Shown here piece by piece: positions 6,767-15,514 of a stretch of 34,998 nt of DNA. The position numbers and the translations under genes were made by a program. Origin of the DNA: Gemmataceae bacterium (lineage in GTDB: Bacteria; Planctomycetota; Planctomycetia; Gemmatales; Gemmataceae). Under the pieces are notes generated by a model, which saw nothing but the letters and a program-made list of their open reading frames with translations, was not told the DNA's origin and searched no databases. The stretch lies in assembly GCA_028288765.1 (NCBI GenBank), contig JAQGHQ010000249.1:1-34998 (forward strand). Reading direction: 5' to 3'. Every line of letters starts with the position of its first letter. Position 1 is the stretch's first letter.

Positions 6767-9190
6767 TCAGCCCACGTAGACCCCGCCGGAGACCCCGCCG
6801 AAGACGGGAAACGCTTCGAGCGGGGTCGGGGTCGCCGACGAGGTTACGGTGGAGACGGCGTAGACCGACAGCTCGGCCCCGCCGGTCCCGGTCAGAATGT
6901 CCGTCCGGCCGTCCGGGCCGGCCGCGGTCACCCCGACCCGAACGCCGTTCCGCTCCGCCGCGTTCGCGGCGTAGAAGTCGGCGAGCGACCGGACCCGGCC
7001 GCCCATGAGGTCCGCCCCGCTGATCACCACTACCCGCGGGCTGCCGCCCACGCCGGACCCGACCACGATGTCGGCGTACCCGTCCCCGTTGACGTCCCCG
7101 GCGGCCAGGAACAGTCCGGTTCGCAGGGACGGGTCGAAGGCGAAGAAGTCGTTCACCAGGGGCTTCGGGCCCTGGGCGGAGTCGAGCGACCGGCCGTCGT
7201 AGACGGTGATCCGCGGCCCGCCGCCCGAGCCCGGGGCGACGATCAGGTCCGCGACCCCGTCCCGGTTGAGGTCCCCGGCGGCGATCCGCAGCCCGCCCCG
7301 GAAGTCCGGGTACGGGAGGCCGAAGAAGTCCGGGATCAGCTTGGTGAAGGTGCCCCCGGTCCAGACCTGAATCCGCGGCCCGCCGCCGGCGTCGGGCGCG
7401 AGGATCACGTCCTGGGTCTTGCCGCCGGTGAGGTTCCCGGCCGCGACCACCACCCCCCCGGTGAAGCCCTCGAACGGGGTGGTGTCGAAGATCAGGTTGT
7501 GGGTCGCCCCGTCCCAGATCCGGACCCGCGCCTGAATTCCGCCCCCGCTCCCGACGATGATGTCCGGGACGCCGTCCCCGGTCACATCCGCCCGGACGAC
7601 CCGGGCCCCGCCCGAGTAGTCGGTCCCGAACGGGGTGATGGTGAAGTCCGCCGACCCGTCCGAGCGGAACACCGTGACGGTGGTCGTCACCCCGGGCTGG
7701 GCGTCGTTCGCGACCGCCATCGCGGCCGGGGTGGAAGCGGCGGACGCGGCGGGTGCGGAGGGCGGGGAGTTGGTGACCGGCAGCGACACGATCGGCGCCG
7801 CCGGGGGCGGGGGGGGCGAGACCGGGGTCGGGGTCGGCTGCCCGGCCGGGGCCCCGAGGTCCATCAGGTTGAAATTGGTGTCGGTCGGGTTCTGGTTCCC
7901 GTCCAGGCTGCTGACGGCGACCAGCCCGCCGACCGTCAACTGTCCGTGGTAGGTCGCCGCGACCGGGTAGAACAGCTGGTTCACCAGCGGGTCGTTCTGG
8001 TGGACCAGGGTCTGGACGGACCAGCTCCCGTTCGCCAGGGTGGCCAGCCGGATCTGCCCGGCCGCCTGGTTCGCGTACGACACCGGGTTGTGCTGCGCGG
8101 CCTCGTCGGTGAAGAGGATGTTCGGCCGGCCGGAGGCGTCGAAGAACAGCTGGGGGGAGAAGCCGGTGAACTTGGCCCCGTCCCCGGCGACGTACCCGTC
8201 CGGGGTGCCGACGACCACGGAGTGTGTCCAGGTGCCGTCGGCTTTCTGGGTGTGGTACATCAACTGGGACCACTGCGGGGACCCGGTGGAGAACCGGTTG
8301 ACGTAGTAGCTGGCGATCGCCACCTGGCCGGTCGGGCTGACCGCGACCGACGCCCCGAGCCCGGCGTCCCCGGTCCCGCCCGGCGGGGCGTAGACCTCAC
8401 TGGACTGCCACGTTCCGCTCCGGTTGGTGGCGAACGCGAGCTTGCTGTTTACCGTGCCGAACGCCCCGGAGACGTAGAACTCCGGGGTGTACGTGACGTA
8501 GGCGTGGTTCTGGGCGTCGACCGCCAGGGACAGGAACCGCGGCGCCCACCGCCCGCCGGTGAACCACACGTCCTGCCGCGGGTCGGCGATTCCCGAGACC
8601 TTGTCGAACGTCCACGCCCCGCTCTTGTTCGTCGCGTACCAGAGGATGCCGGACCCCTCGTTCCCGACCCCGGTGGCCGCGGTATACGTCTCGGTGAACA
8701 GGAGGTGGAGGGAGTTGTTCGGGCCGGCCTCGGCCACGAGGTCCCGCGGCCCCCAGGGGCTCAGCCACGGGGCCGTGACGGATTCGACCAGCTGCCACCG
8801 GCCGCCGACCCGCGCGTAGTCGCGGATGACGGTCTGGTAGGCGTTCGCCGACCCATTCCAGGTCGGGTCGAGGTACAGGACGTGGGGGGTGCCGTCGCTC
8901 GTGAACACGAGCTGGGCCGACGCGGTCGCCCGCTCGACCTGGTCGCGGGAGTCGTACTGGGCCAGGGAGTACGTCCCGGCGGTGACGACCGGCTGGTCGG
9001 TCCAACCGCCCGCGACCCGTTCCCGGTAGACGAGCGTCTGCCCCTGCCAGACGAGCTCGCCGAGCTCCCCGGTGGGGCCGTACTGCATCCAGTTGAACTC
9101 CCCGGCGGGGATCATGGTCCCGGCGGGGGTGAGCCGGTCTTCCAGCTGCTCGACGCACAGCCCGGGAGGGCGGGAGTGGGGTCGGGTCAT
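6767..9190 (-). CDS. Large surface protein with beta-propeller and FG-GAP repeats, planctomycete LEDRLTP N-terminus
   Basis: The protein has 807 residues. The start at ATG 9190 puts the 'VEQLEDRLTPAG' motif at residues 13-24; this motif opens many exported giant proteins in Gemmata-like planctomycetes. Residues about 30-480 are rich in Trp/Tyr/Gly strands and read like a beta-propeller ('HVLYLDPTWNGSANAY', 'HAYVTYTPEFYVSGA'). A Pro-rich linker follows. The C-terminal 270 residues hold about five FG-GAP/VCBS-type units, for example 'ADVTGDGVPDIIVGSGGG', 'GDLNRDGVADLIVAPGSG' and 'GDVNGDGYADIVVGSGVG', with Ca-binding DxxxDG motifs. It is probably extracellular and adhesive or ligand-binding. It is transcribed divergently from the ABC exporter and has no strong ribosome-binding site. 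Confidence 0.85.
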   Translation of the reverse strand: MTRPHSRPPGLCVEQLEDRLTPAGTMIPAGEFNWMQYGPTGELGELVWQGQTLVYRERVAGGWTDQPVVTAGTYSLAQYDSRDQVERATASAQLVFTSDGTPHVLYLDPTWNGSANAYQTVIRDYARVGGRWQLVESVTAPWLSPWGPRDLVAEAGPNNSLHLLFTETYTAATGVGNEGSGILWYATNKSGAWTFDKVSGIADPRQDVWFTGGRWAPRFLSLAVDAQNHAYVTYTPEFYVSGAFGTVNSKLAFATNRSGTWQSSEVYAPPGGTGDAGLGASVAVSPTGQVAIASYYVNRFSTGSPQWSQLMYHTQKADGTWTHSVVVGTPDGYVAGDGAKFTGFSPQLFFDASGRPNILFTDEAAQHNPVSYANQAAGQIRLATLANGSWSVQTLVHQNDPLVNQLFYPVAATYHGQLTVGGLVAVSSLDGNQNPTDTNFNLMDLGAPAGQPTPTPVSPPPPPAAPIVSLPVTNSPPSAPAASAASTPAAMAVANDAQPGVTTTVTVFRSDGSADFTITPFGTDYSGGARVVRADVTGDGVPDIIVGSGGGIQARVRIWDGATHNLIFDTTPFEGFTGGVVVAAGNLTGGKTQDVILAPDAGGGPRIQVWTGGTFTKLIPDFFGLPYPDFRGGLRIAAGDLNRDGVADLIVAPGSGGGPRITVYDGRSLDSAQGPKPLVNDFFAFDPSLRTGLFLAAGDVNGDGYADIVVGSGVGGSPRVVVISGADLMGGRVRSLADFYAANAAERNGVRVGVTAAGPDGRTDILTGTGGAELSVYAVSTVTSSATPTPLEAFPVFGGVSGGVYVG

Positions 9191-9297
9191 CCTTGACACC
9201 TGACGGGGGGCAGGCAGGGCCGGGCCGACGAGTGCCCCGCATTTAGCGAGCGGAGTGGGCGTGGTCAAGCGTTTCCCTCCGGGGTCGTGGAAAATAC

Positions 9298-9317
9298 CCT
9301 TCGTCCCCACACGAAGG
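9298..9317. repeat. 7-bp hairpin in the divergent promoter region
   Basis: CCTTCGT (9298-9304) and ACGAAGG (9311-9317) form a stem with a 6-nt loop, between the divergent FG-GAP and ABC ATPase genes (gap 9191-9454). It could be an operator; no clear -35/-10 pair is visible. Confidence 0.35.
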
Positions 9318-9454
9318 CGGGTCACACTCCTCGAACACGAACCGGCAGCCGGGCCCCGGTCGGCGCGCACATCGGCGCGACCGATCGGGGCGGACGGAGC
9401 CGCCGATCTTCCCCCGGCTGCCCGTCCCGGCAGCCCTGCGTAGAATTCCCGGTG

Positions 9455-10489
9455 ATGGACTCACCGGCGATCCAAACCGACCACCTGACCCGCACCTACC
9501 GCCTCCCCAAAAGGCGGTGGGGCAAGTCCCCCCAAACCGACGGCCCGGCCGAGTTCACCGCCCTGGACGGGGTGACGCTCGAAGTCCGACCGGGTGAACT
9601 GTTCGGTCTGCTCGGCCCCAACGGGGCCGGGAAGACCACTCTGATCAAGATCCTGACGACCCTGCTCGCCCCGACCGCCGGGACCGCCCGGGTGGACGGT
9701 CTCGACGTGGTCGCCGAGGCGGACCGGATCCGCCCGCGGATCAACATGGTGTCCGGGGGCGAGTCCAGCGGGTACGGGATCTTGAACGTCCGGGAAAACC
9801 TTTGGCTGTTCGCCCGGATCTACGGCGTTTCGACACCCACCGCCCACGCGCGAATCGACGAGATGCTGCGCGTGGTCGGGTTGACCGAAAAGGCCGGTAC
9901 ACGAATAAGCCACCTATCGACCGGGCAGCGACAAAAGATGAACTTTTGTCGCGGCTTTATTACCGACCCGAAGATCCTTTTCCTAGACGAACCGACGCTC
10001 GGGCTGGACGTGACCAGCGCGCGGGCGATCCGCGCCTTCATCCGGGAGTGGATGCGGGAACGCCCGGCCCGGACAATACTTCTGACGACGCACTACATGG
10101 CCGAGGCGGACGAACTGTGCGACCGGCTGGCCATAATCGACCGCGGAAAAGTGCTCGCCTGCGACACACCGGGCAACTTGAAGAAGCGGGTGCAGCAATA
10201 CCCGTTGTTCGAACTGAGCCTGGCCCCGGGGACGAACGGGCTGGCGGACCTGGGTAAGCTGCCGGGAGTACACAAGAGTTCGACGACCGAAACGCCGACG
10301 ACGGTCGAGCTGAAGGTGTCGCTGGAGGAGGAGCCGGTCATCGGCGCGGTCGTTCAGAAACTGGTGACCTCCGGGGGGCGCATCCTGACGCTGAAGAAGG
10401 TCGAGCCGACGCTGGAAGACGTGTTCATCGAGTTGGTGGGCCACGGGTTGGCGGAGAATGAGGCGGGCACCGACCCGGCGGGCGGGTAG
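9455..10489 (+). CDS. ABC transporter ATP-binding protein (ABC-2/DrrA type)
   Basis: This 344-residue nucleotide-binding subunit powers the two ABC-2 permeases encoded downstream. It has Walker A 'GPNGAGKTT' (about residue 55), signature 'LSTGQRQ' (about 154), Walker B 'ILFLDEP' (about 174) and H-loop 'TTH'. The C-terminal extension (about 230-344) is typical of DrrA/NodI-type exporter ATPases. ATG 9455 is chosen over upstream starts because the domain begins at once ('IQTDHLTRTYRLP') and the preceding 56 codons have no protein character. A 603-bp gap filled with hairpin elements separates it from the first permease, which may lower co-expression. The substrate is unknown; lipids, polysaccharides and drugs are all family possibilities. 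Confidence 0.93.
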   Translation: MDSPAIQTDHLTRTYRLPKRRWGKSPQTDGPAEFTALDGVTLEVRPGELFGLLGPNGAGKTTLIKILTTLLAPTAGTARVDGLDVVAEADRIRPRINMVSGGESSGYGILNVRENLWLFARIYGVSTPTAHARIDEMLRVVGLTEKAGTRISHLSTGQRQKMNFCRGFITDPKILFLDEPTLGLDVTSARAIRAFIREWMRERPARTILLTTHYMAEADELCDRLAIIDRGKVLACDTPGNLKKRVQQYPLFELSLAPGTNGLADLGKLPGVHKSSTTETPTTVELKVSLEEEPVIGAVVQKLVTSGGRILTLKKVEPTLEDVFIELVGHGLAENEAGTDPAGG

Positions 10490-10495
10490 TGCCCG

Positions 10496-10672
10496 GTTGA
10501 AACCCCCGGTCGCTGGCGGGCCCCCACGGAGGGCGGCCCCTGCCGGACCAGCGGGCCGCCACGGGTGACGGCTACCGGACCAGGGGGCCACCAGAGAGGG
10601 CGGCCCCCTACCGGGCCAGGGCGTGGTAGGGGCCGTTCTCCGTGACGGCCCCTACCACGCGAGTCTTTCAAC
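10496..10672 (-). repeat. MITE-like hairpin element, long copy
   Basis: This 177-bp element has ends GTTGAAA (10496-10502) and TTTCAAC (10666-10672) as terminal inverted repeats. Read on the minus strand it starts GTTGAAAGACTCGCGTGG and finishes CCCGCCAGCGACCG then GGGGTTTCAAC, matching both ends of the element at 150-226. Its interior holds several GGGCCGCC-type hairpins; the best is a perfect 16-bp stem with an 8-nt loop at 10621-10660. It begins 6 bp after the ABC ATPase stop and could attenuate transcription into the permeases. Confidence 0.78.
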
Positions 10673-10792
10673 GACGCAGTTCCGCCGGATGCCCGCGCCA
10701 ATAGGCGTGGAGGCAGACAGGCGCGGGGCCGGGAAAAACCGCCCAACCGTTCGTAAGAAACGTGGCCGAGGGGTCGAACTCCACCCCCCTTA

Positions 10793-10863
10793 CTCCCTCC
10801 GCAACCGGGGGGAGACCGACCCAGGCACCGGAGTGTCCGGCTCCTCCCCGGTTGCGGGGAGGG
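10793..10863. repeat. Imperfect inverted repeat around GCAACCGGGG / CCCCGGTTGC
   Basis: GCAACCGGGG (10801-10810) is complementary to CCCCGGTTGC (10846-10855), and the flanks extend the pairing imperfectly (CTCCCTCC against GGGGAGGG). The loop is 35 nt. It looks like a separate dispersed GC-rich hairpin. Confidence 0.6.
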
Positions 10864-11092
10864 TCGGGGTGGGGTCCGCGGGGCGGATACCATTCATGCC
10901 GCCGCTTGCCGAACCGGAAGGCTGTTCCCCGGCGCGACGGCCGGCTATGGTGAGACTGATCATCTGGCCCGGCTGATGCGCCACCGGGGCCGGCTTGTCC
11001 GCGACCCGGACGGCCGCTTTTCCTGGACCGAACCGCCCCGGGATGCCGGCAATCTCTACCCGCCGGGTTGACCCCGCGAGACATCGCCTGCC

Positions 11093-11905
11093 ATGCCCAC
11101 CTCCTTCCGTCTGTTCCTCGACGCCGCCCTGGCCCGCACCTACCCGCGGGTCGCGTGGCTGTTCCGGAGCCGGACCTGGGTGATCCAGGAGACGGTCCTC
11201 CCGGTGCTGGGGGTGGCCGCGTTCGCGTATTCGTACCGGGCGATGGACGCCCCGGCCGAGTACACCGGGCTGGTCGTCCTCGGGGCGGCGATGACCACGT
11301 TCTGGATGAACGTGTTGTGGGGGATGGGCGCGCAGCTGTACTGGGAGCGGGATTCCGGCAACCTGGAGCTGTACGTCATGTCGCCGGCCCCGATGATGGG
11401 CATCCTGACCGGGATGGCCCTCGGCGGGATGACGACCACGGTGGTCCGGGCGGCGGCGATCACGACCACCGGGGTCCTGATGTTCGACGTCCCGCTGCGC
11501 CCGAGCAGCTGGTGGGAGCTCGGGGTCGTGTTCGGGCTCACCCTGACCGCCCTGTATGGACTCGGGATGGTGTTCGCGTCGGTGTTCCTCCTCTGGGGGC
11601 GGGAGGCGTGGCACCTTGTCAACCTGTTCCAGGAACCGGTGTACCTCCTGACCGGGACGAACTTCCCGGTGTCGGCGATTTTTCCGAAGGCGGTGGCGGC
11701 GGCGGCGTGTCTCATCCCGCTGACCGCCGGGATGGACGCGATGCGGCAGATCCTGTTCCACACGCCGGGCATTTTCGGGGTGTACGAGGAGATGGCGCTT
11801 CTGGCCGGGTTGTCGGTGGTGTTCCTGGTCGCCGCCCGGCACCTCCTGCGGTATCTTGAACGCCGCGCGAAGGAGCAGGGGAAATTGACGGTGCGGTGGC
11901 AGTGA
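11093..11905 (+). CDS. ABC-2 type transporter permease, first subunit
   Basis: This integral membrane protein of 270 residues has about six hydrophobic segments ('ETVLPVLGVAAFAYSY', 'AAITTTGVLMFDVPL', 'LGVVFGLTLTALYGLGMVF', 'EMALLAGLSVVFLVAA'). A cytoplasmic N-terminus precedes the first segment, and a Pro-containing loop ('YLLTGTNFPVSAIFPKAV') precedes the last segments, the usual ABC-2 membrane topology. It is followed 75 bp later by a second permease of similar size, so the exporter is probably a heterodimeric permease with the ATPase at 9455-10489. The start at ATG 11093 has no strong Shine-Dalgarno sequence. Confidence 0.9.
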   Translation: MPTSFRLFLDAALARTYPRVAWLFRSRTWVIQETVLPVLGVAAFAYSYRAMDAPAEYTGLVVLGAAMTTFWMNVLWGMGAQLYWERDSGNLELYVMSPAPMMGILTGMALGGMTTTVVRAAAITTTGVLMFDVPLRPSSWWELGVVFGLTLTALYGLGMVFASVFLLWGREAWHLVNLFQEPVYLLTGTNFPVSAIFPKAVAAAACLIPLTAGMDAMRQILFHTPGIFGVYEEMALLAGLSVVFLVAARHLLRYLERRAKEQGKLTVRWQ

Positions 11906-11980
11906 AACGGTCGGCCGCCGGCCACCCGCCGCTGCCGGCTCTCGACCACCGTTTGGCCGACCGCTGAGGGCAACGGGCTT

Positions 11981-12859
11981 ATGACCGACCACCTCCGCAC
12001 CCTCCGCCTGGCCACCTGGCTCGGGTGGCAGCTGGAAACGAACTGGGCCAGCCCGTGGCTGTTCGCCCTGTATATGTTCGTCAAGCCGGTGTGCGGATCG
12101 CTAATGCTGGTGTGCATGTTCTACGCCGCCCGGTACGCGACCGGCGGGCGGGTGCCGGCCGAGTTCCTCCCCTATCTGTACATCTCGAACGCCTGCTTCG
12201 GGCTGGTCGGGACGGTGATGTTCGGGCTGAGCTACGCGGTCGTGCGGGACCGCGAGCACTACCGGATGTTGAAGTACATCTACATCAGCCCGGCGCACTT
12301 CCAGACGTACTTCCTCGGCCGCGGGCTGGCCCGGGCGACCGAGGGGACGGTCGGCGGGATCCTGAACGTCGCGGCCGGGCTGGTCCTGTTCTCGGACATG
12401 CGGGCGGCGGTCGGCGGGGACGGGATCTCCTGGACCTGGCTGGCGGTGTTCCTCGCGATCGGGTCGGCGATGTTGTGGGCGTGCGGGATGATCCTCGCCG
12501 GCGCGTGCCTGAACATGTCGCGGAACGGGATGTTTCTGAGCGAGGGGATCAGCGGGCTGGTGTACCTGTTGAGCGGGGTGGTATTCCCACTAGCGGTGTT
12601 GCCGGAGTGGGTCCAGGGGGTGAGCCGGGCGCTGCCGACGACGTACTGGCTGGAGGGGATGCGGCGGGCGCTGATGGGGCCGATCCCGGCGGACGCCCCG
12701 ATGCTCCGGGGGCCGCTGGCGGACTGGTCGAACGGGGAGTTGGCGGCGGCCCTGGCGGTGACGACCGCCGGGCTGGTGGCGGCCGCGCAGCTGGTCTGGC
12801 GGTGGAGCGAGCGGCGGGCGTGGCGGCTCGGGAAGCTCGAAGAGAATGCGGGGGTGTAG
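11981..12859 (+). CDS. ABC-2 type transporter permease, second subunit
   Basis: The protein has 292 residues and six predicted membrane segments ('WLFALYMFVKPVCGSLMLV', 'LYISNACFGLVGTVMFGLSY', 'VGGILNVAAGLVLF', 'WLAVFLAIGSAMLWACGMIL', 'GISGLVYLLSGVVFPLAVLP', 'ALAVTTAGLVAAAQLVW'). The 'LSGVVFPLAVLPEWVQGVSRALPTTYW' region, only part of which is quoted as motif, is the classic ABC-2 C-terminal signature. It forms the exporter with the preceding permease and ATPase. Its stop lies 3 bp from the stop of the convergent rhodanese gene, leaving no room for a separate terminator. Confidence 0.9.
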   Translation: MTDHLRTLRLATWLGWQLETNWASPWLFALYMFVKPVCGSLMLVCMFYAARYATGGRVPAEFLPYLYISNACFGLVGTVMFGLSYAVVRDREHYRMLKYIYISPAHFQTYFLGRGLARATEGTVGGILNVAAGLVLFSDMRAAVGGDGISWTWLAVFLAIGSAMLWACGMILAGACLNMSRNGMFLSEGISGLVYLLSGVVFPLAVLPEWVQGVSRALPTTYWLEGMRRALMGPIPADAPMLRGPLADWSNGELAAALAVTTAGLVAAAQLVWRWSERRAWRLGKLEENAGV

Positions 12860-12862
12860 AGC

Positions 12863-13237
12863 TTACTTCTCCGTCGGGTAGTCTTTCGCGGTCCACCCCC
12901 CCCAGCCGCCGTCCATGCTGACGACGTTCGTATAGCCCATCTTCTGAATGTTATCGGCGGCCAGCGCCGACCTGAACCCGCCGCCGCAGTACAGCACCAG
13001 TGGGGTCGCCGGGTCCGGGACCTTCTTCTCGATGTCCCGCTCGATCACGCCCTTGCCGATGTGGACCGCGCCCGGGAGATGCCCGGCCGCGTACTCGCTC
13101 TCCTCCCGCACGTCCACGAGGGTGAACGCCTCCCCGGCGTCGAGCCGCTTCTTGACGTCGGCGACGGCACACTCCGTCACCCGGGTCTTGGCGTCCCGGA
13201 CGATCGCCAGGAACCCCGGGGCGTGTTGCTTACCCAC
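12863..13237 (-). CDS. Single-domain rhodanese (sulfurtransferase)
   Basis: This 124-residue rhodanese homology domain contains 'FTLVDVREESEYAAGHLPGA' and the active-site loop 'YCGGGFRS', with the persulfide-forming cysteine at residue 84, followed by 'MDGGWGGW'. Such proteins move sulfane sulfur or act in cyanide or thiol chemistry in the cytoplasm. I choose GTG 13237 as the start because GAAGGAGG lies 5 nt upstream; an in-frame ATG at 13324 has no such site and would add 29 unrelated residues. It is convergent with the ABC permease. Confidence 0.88.
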   Translation of the reverse strand: MGKQHAPGFLAIVRDAKTRVTECAVADVKKRLDAGEAFTLVDVREESEYAAGHLPGAVHIGKGVIERDIEKKVPDPATPLVLYCGGGFRSALAADNIQKMGYTNVVSMDGGWGGWTAKDYPTEK

Positions 13238-13339
13238 CACATCCTCCTTCGTCGGGAAACCCGAAATTCGGGGCACGAAATCCGAACCAAGGCCCGCCCC
13301 GGGCGGCCGGGGGCCTGGGTCCACAGGGAAATCGTCTCA

Positions 13340-13375
13340 ATATTTATGACTCTTATTATCGATCATCTGCTTTGA
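13340..13375. other. Short AT-rich patch resembling the 4499-4605 repeat
   Basis: The sequence around 13342-13352 contains ATTTATGACTCT, identical over 12 nt to the right arm of the palindromic repeat at 4584-4605. It sits between pyrE and the rhodanese gene on the minus strand, as that repeat also sits between genes. It may be a decayed copy. Confidence 0.35.
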
Positions 13376-13393
13376 CTGCGGCGGGCGAGCGGG

Positions 13394-13951
13394 TCAGTCT
13401 TTCGGCGGGTCGATCCCGAAATCCCGGATGGTGAACAGGGGGCGGAAGTCGTACTTCGCCAGCGCCTCCCGGGCGCCCTGGAGCCGGTCGCAGATGCACA
13501 CCACCCGCACCACGACGGCCCCGACCGCCTCCGCCGCCTCGATCGCCTGGACCACCGACCCGCCGGTCGTGAGCACGTCGTCGACCACCACCACCTTGTC
13601 GCCGGGGCCCACCTGCCCTTCGAGCCGCTCCTTGCTCCCGTGCCCCTTGGCCTGCTTGCGGACGAAGAACCCCTCCAGCGGCCGGCCGTGCCGGTGGAAC
13701 GCAGTCAGGGCGGCGGCGGCCATCGGGATGGCCCCGACCTCCAGCCCGCCGACCGCCTGGAAGTCCAGGTCCTTCGTCGCCTCGTACAGCAACTCGCCCA
13801 GCAGGGTGATCGCCTCGGCGTGGAAGAGCACCTTCTTCGAGTTTACGTAGTAGGTGCTTTTCTTTCCCGACGCCAGGGTGAAGTCGCCGAACTGGACGGC
13901 CCGGTGGAGGAACAAGTCTTTCAGCCGGGCTTTTGTCGCGTCGGGGGTCAT
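13394..13951 (-). CDS. pyrE: Orotate phosphoribosyltransferase
   Basis: The enzyme joins orotate to PRPP to give orotidine 5'-phosphate in pyrimidine synthesis. The 185-residue protein has the N-terminal 'QFGDFTLASGKKSTYYVNSK' segment, 'VGGLEVGAIPMAAA', the flexible-loop 'FVRKQAKGHGSKERLEG' with its catalytic Lys residues, and the PRPP-binding 'VVVVDDVLTTGGSV'. ATG 13951 is chosen because family homology begins there; the in-frame extension to 14104 is low-complexity and unsupported. It diverges from the dehydratase gene at 14290. A GC-rich hairpin at 14125-14155 lies about 175 nt upstream. Confidence 0.93.
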   Translation of the reverse strand: MTPDATKARLKDLFLHRAVQFGDFTLASGKKSTYYVNSKKVLFHAEAITLLGELLYEATKDLDFQAVGGLEVGAIPMAAAALTAFHRHGRPLEGFFVRKQAKGHGSKERLEGQVGPGDKVVVVDDVLTTGGSVVQAIEAAEAVGAVVVRVVCICDRLQGAREALAKYDFRPLFTIRDFGIDPPKD

Positions 13952-14289
13952 GGGTTCGCCGATCGCCGGTGGGTCGGGGCCGGGTGTGGGGCCGTCGGGG
14001 CGGAGATACTCCTGTGCTACTGGTGTAGCCCCGCCCGGCCCCGCGGGCAAATCCCGATCGGCCACGGTCCGGCGGCGGTCGACCCGCCGCGCGGGGTGAG
14101 TCACGCCCGGCCCGAGAAGGATCGCCCCGCCGCCGGCGCCACGGCGGCGGCGGGGGGCGGGGACCCCGGACCGGCCGGTCGGGATCTCGACCGCCCGCAG
14201 TGTGTCCAGAGCATGGACAACCTTGCGGTCGGGAGAGTACCATAGCCTTATCGGTCGGACACCTTCGTGCCCACTTCGAGGTCGCTACC
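13952..14289. promoter_or_regulatory. Divergent intergenic region upstream of pyrE and the dehydratase
   Basis: This region must carry the promoters for both divergent genes, but I cannot assign -35/-10 boxes with confidence. It contains an 11-bp-stem hairpin, CCCCGCCGCCG at 14125-14135 pairing with 14145-14155 across a 9-nt loop. On the pyrE side this could act in the leader transcript. Confidence 0.4.
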
Positions 14290-14646
14290 ATGTCAAAAGC
14301 GATGGTCTACTCCGACGACGAAGTCGGGGCGAAGATTGCCGAGCACGGGTTGAAGGACTGGTATTTGGAGGACGGGTGGCTGCGGCGGAAATACACCACC
14401 GACGGGTGGCCGACGACCCTGATGCTGGTCAACGCGATCGGCTTTGTGGCCGAGGCGGCGTGGCACCACCCGGACCTGAGCGTGACCTGGGGGAAGGTGT
14501 GGGTCAAGCTCAAGACCCACTCGGCCGGCGGCATCACCGACAAGGACTTCGAACTGGCGAAGAAGATCGAGGAGGTGGTGTTGTGGCGTCCGCCGGCCGG
14601 CGGCCCGCTGGACGGCACCCCGAACAAGTTCGTGAAGGCGGGGTAG
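14290..14646 (+). CDS. Pterin-4a-carbinolamine dehydratase family protein
   Basis: This small enzyme of 118 residues belongs to the PCD/DCoH family, which dehydrates 4a-hydroxytetrahydropterin during pterin cofactor recycling. The family's key 'AAWHHPDLSVTWGKVWVKL' segment (His-His-Pro near residue 58) is followed by 'THSAGGITDKDFELAKKIE', matching the usual core. The C-terminal 20 residues extend beyond the core. ATG 14290 is chosen over 14200, whose extra 30 residues are unrelated. No phenylalanine hydroxylase gene is visible nearby, so the physiological partner is unknown. Confidence 0.85.
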   Translation: MSKAMVYSDDEVGAKIAEHGLKDWYLEDGWLRRKYTTDGWPTTLMLVNAIGFVAEAAWHHPDLSVTWGKVWVKLKTHSAGGITDKDFELAKKIEEVVLWRPPAGGPLDGTPNKFVKAG

Positions 14647-15073
14647 TCACCCGGCCGGTGGAGTTGAAACCGTCGAGAACCCGTTTGGGTCCGGCAACGG
14701 GGCAGGACGCGGGCACCCGGCCGCGGCCGGAAATACTCTCGACAATGTCATCAGCCCATCCCGCCCTCCTTTGGTATGCTATTCCGGGTCTCGGGGGCCT
14801 TTTCGACCACGCCATCGGCGGGGAGTTTTTTCCCCGAACAGGGGGGCACGGCGGGGCCGATCCGCCGGCTGGTATCGCCCGGGAGTGGGCCGGCAACGCC
14901 ATAGCGGACGGGCGGGTGGCCGAAGACGCAACCGGAGCAGAGCCGATGGCTTGGGCCGGCACGACCGATTTCTCCTGCCACCCCCCTGCCGTCTTCCTAC
15001 ACTGCACCCTTCACAGTCCGTTCGATCGTCCGGGGGATTGTCCCGCCGGCCGGACGAGGAGTAGAGGTTGAAC
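14647..15073. other. 427-bp gap without a recognisable gene
   Basis: Short frames overlap on both strands with no family character. A small hairpin (CGGGGA, then Ts, then TCCCCG, near 14819-14836) is the only structure I see. A Shine-Dalgarno AGAGG at 15063-15067 belongs to the next gene. Confidence 0.5.
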
Positions 15074-15460
15074 ATGCCGACCGTCAGGCTGACCGAGACG
15101 CACATCCGGGGGCGTTACCAGGGGAGCGATGGGGGCATTTACACGCGCGTGGAGGGGGCGGAAGGTCAGTGTTCTCGGTGTCGGGAGTGGGCGCAGTCCC
15201 TTTACCACCGGTCTGACGAACGGGTGTGCGGCCGGCACGTCCGGCTCATCACCCGGACCCGCATCCGGTTCACGACCACCTTCGCCTGCCGGGTCTACCG
15301 GGGGGACGTGGCCGAGTTGCCTCCCGGCACGGTCGTGCGGCGGAGAGACGAATTGGATGTGGCGGGTCGGCCGGTGCGGCACGGGGCGTTCGACAAGTTC
15401 GTCCTCCCGGGCGGGCGGGGGTTCGTCCTGGTCCCCCGGAGTCGGTGGGCCTGGGTGTAG
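15074..15460 (+). CDS. Hypothetical protein with CxxC pair
   Basis: I do not recognise this 128-residue protein. It is basic and contains 'CSRCREWAQSLYHRSDERVC' then GRH, three Cys and a His arranged as in a small zinc-binding motif at about residues 32-53. A beta-rich tail follows ('DKFVLPGGRGFVLVPRSRWAW'). ATG 15074 has AGAGG 6 nt upstream, which favours it over a TTG two codons earlier. It is followed 54 bp later by another small gene and may be co-transcribed with it. Confidence 0.62.
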   Translation: MPTVRLTETHIRGRYQGSDGGIYTRVEGAEGQCSRCREWAQSLYHRSDERVCGRHVRLITRTRIRFTTTFACRVYRGDVAELPPGTVVRRRDELDVAGRPVRHGAFDKFVLPGGRGFVLVPRSRWAWV

Positions 15461-15514
15461 GCGGCAGCGCGGCCGGGGTTGTTGCCCGGGTCGACCGGGG
15501 TAGTGGAGGAGAGG

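Larger units (their letters stand above)
10490..11092. other. 603-bp gap between ABC ATPase and permease, filled with hairpin elements
   Basis: No gene is supported here. The gap contains the long MITE-like element (10496-10672) and a further inverted repeat (10793-10863). The stretch from about 10900 to 11092 shows nothing recognisable. Confidence 0.65.

Noticed and set aside
5237..9196. A 1319-codon plus-strand open frame
   Set aside because: It is the antisense shadow of the methyltransferase and FG-GAP genes in very GC-rich DNA, rich in Arg/Gly/Pro without any domain.
14819..14836. Intrinsic terminator for the dehydratase gene
   Set aside because: The stem is only 6 bp, T residues form the loop rather than a tail, and it lies 170 bp past the stop.
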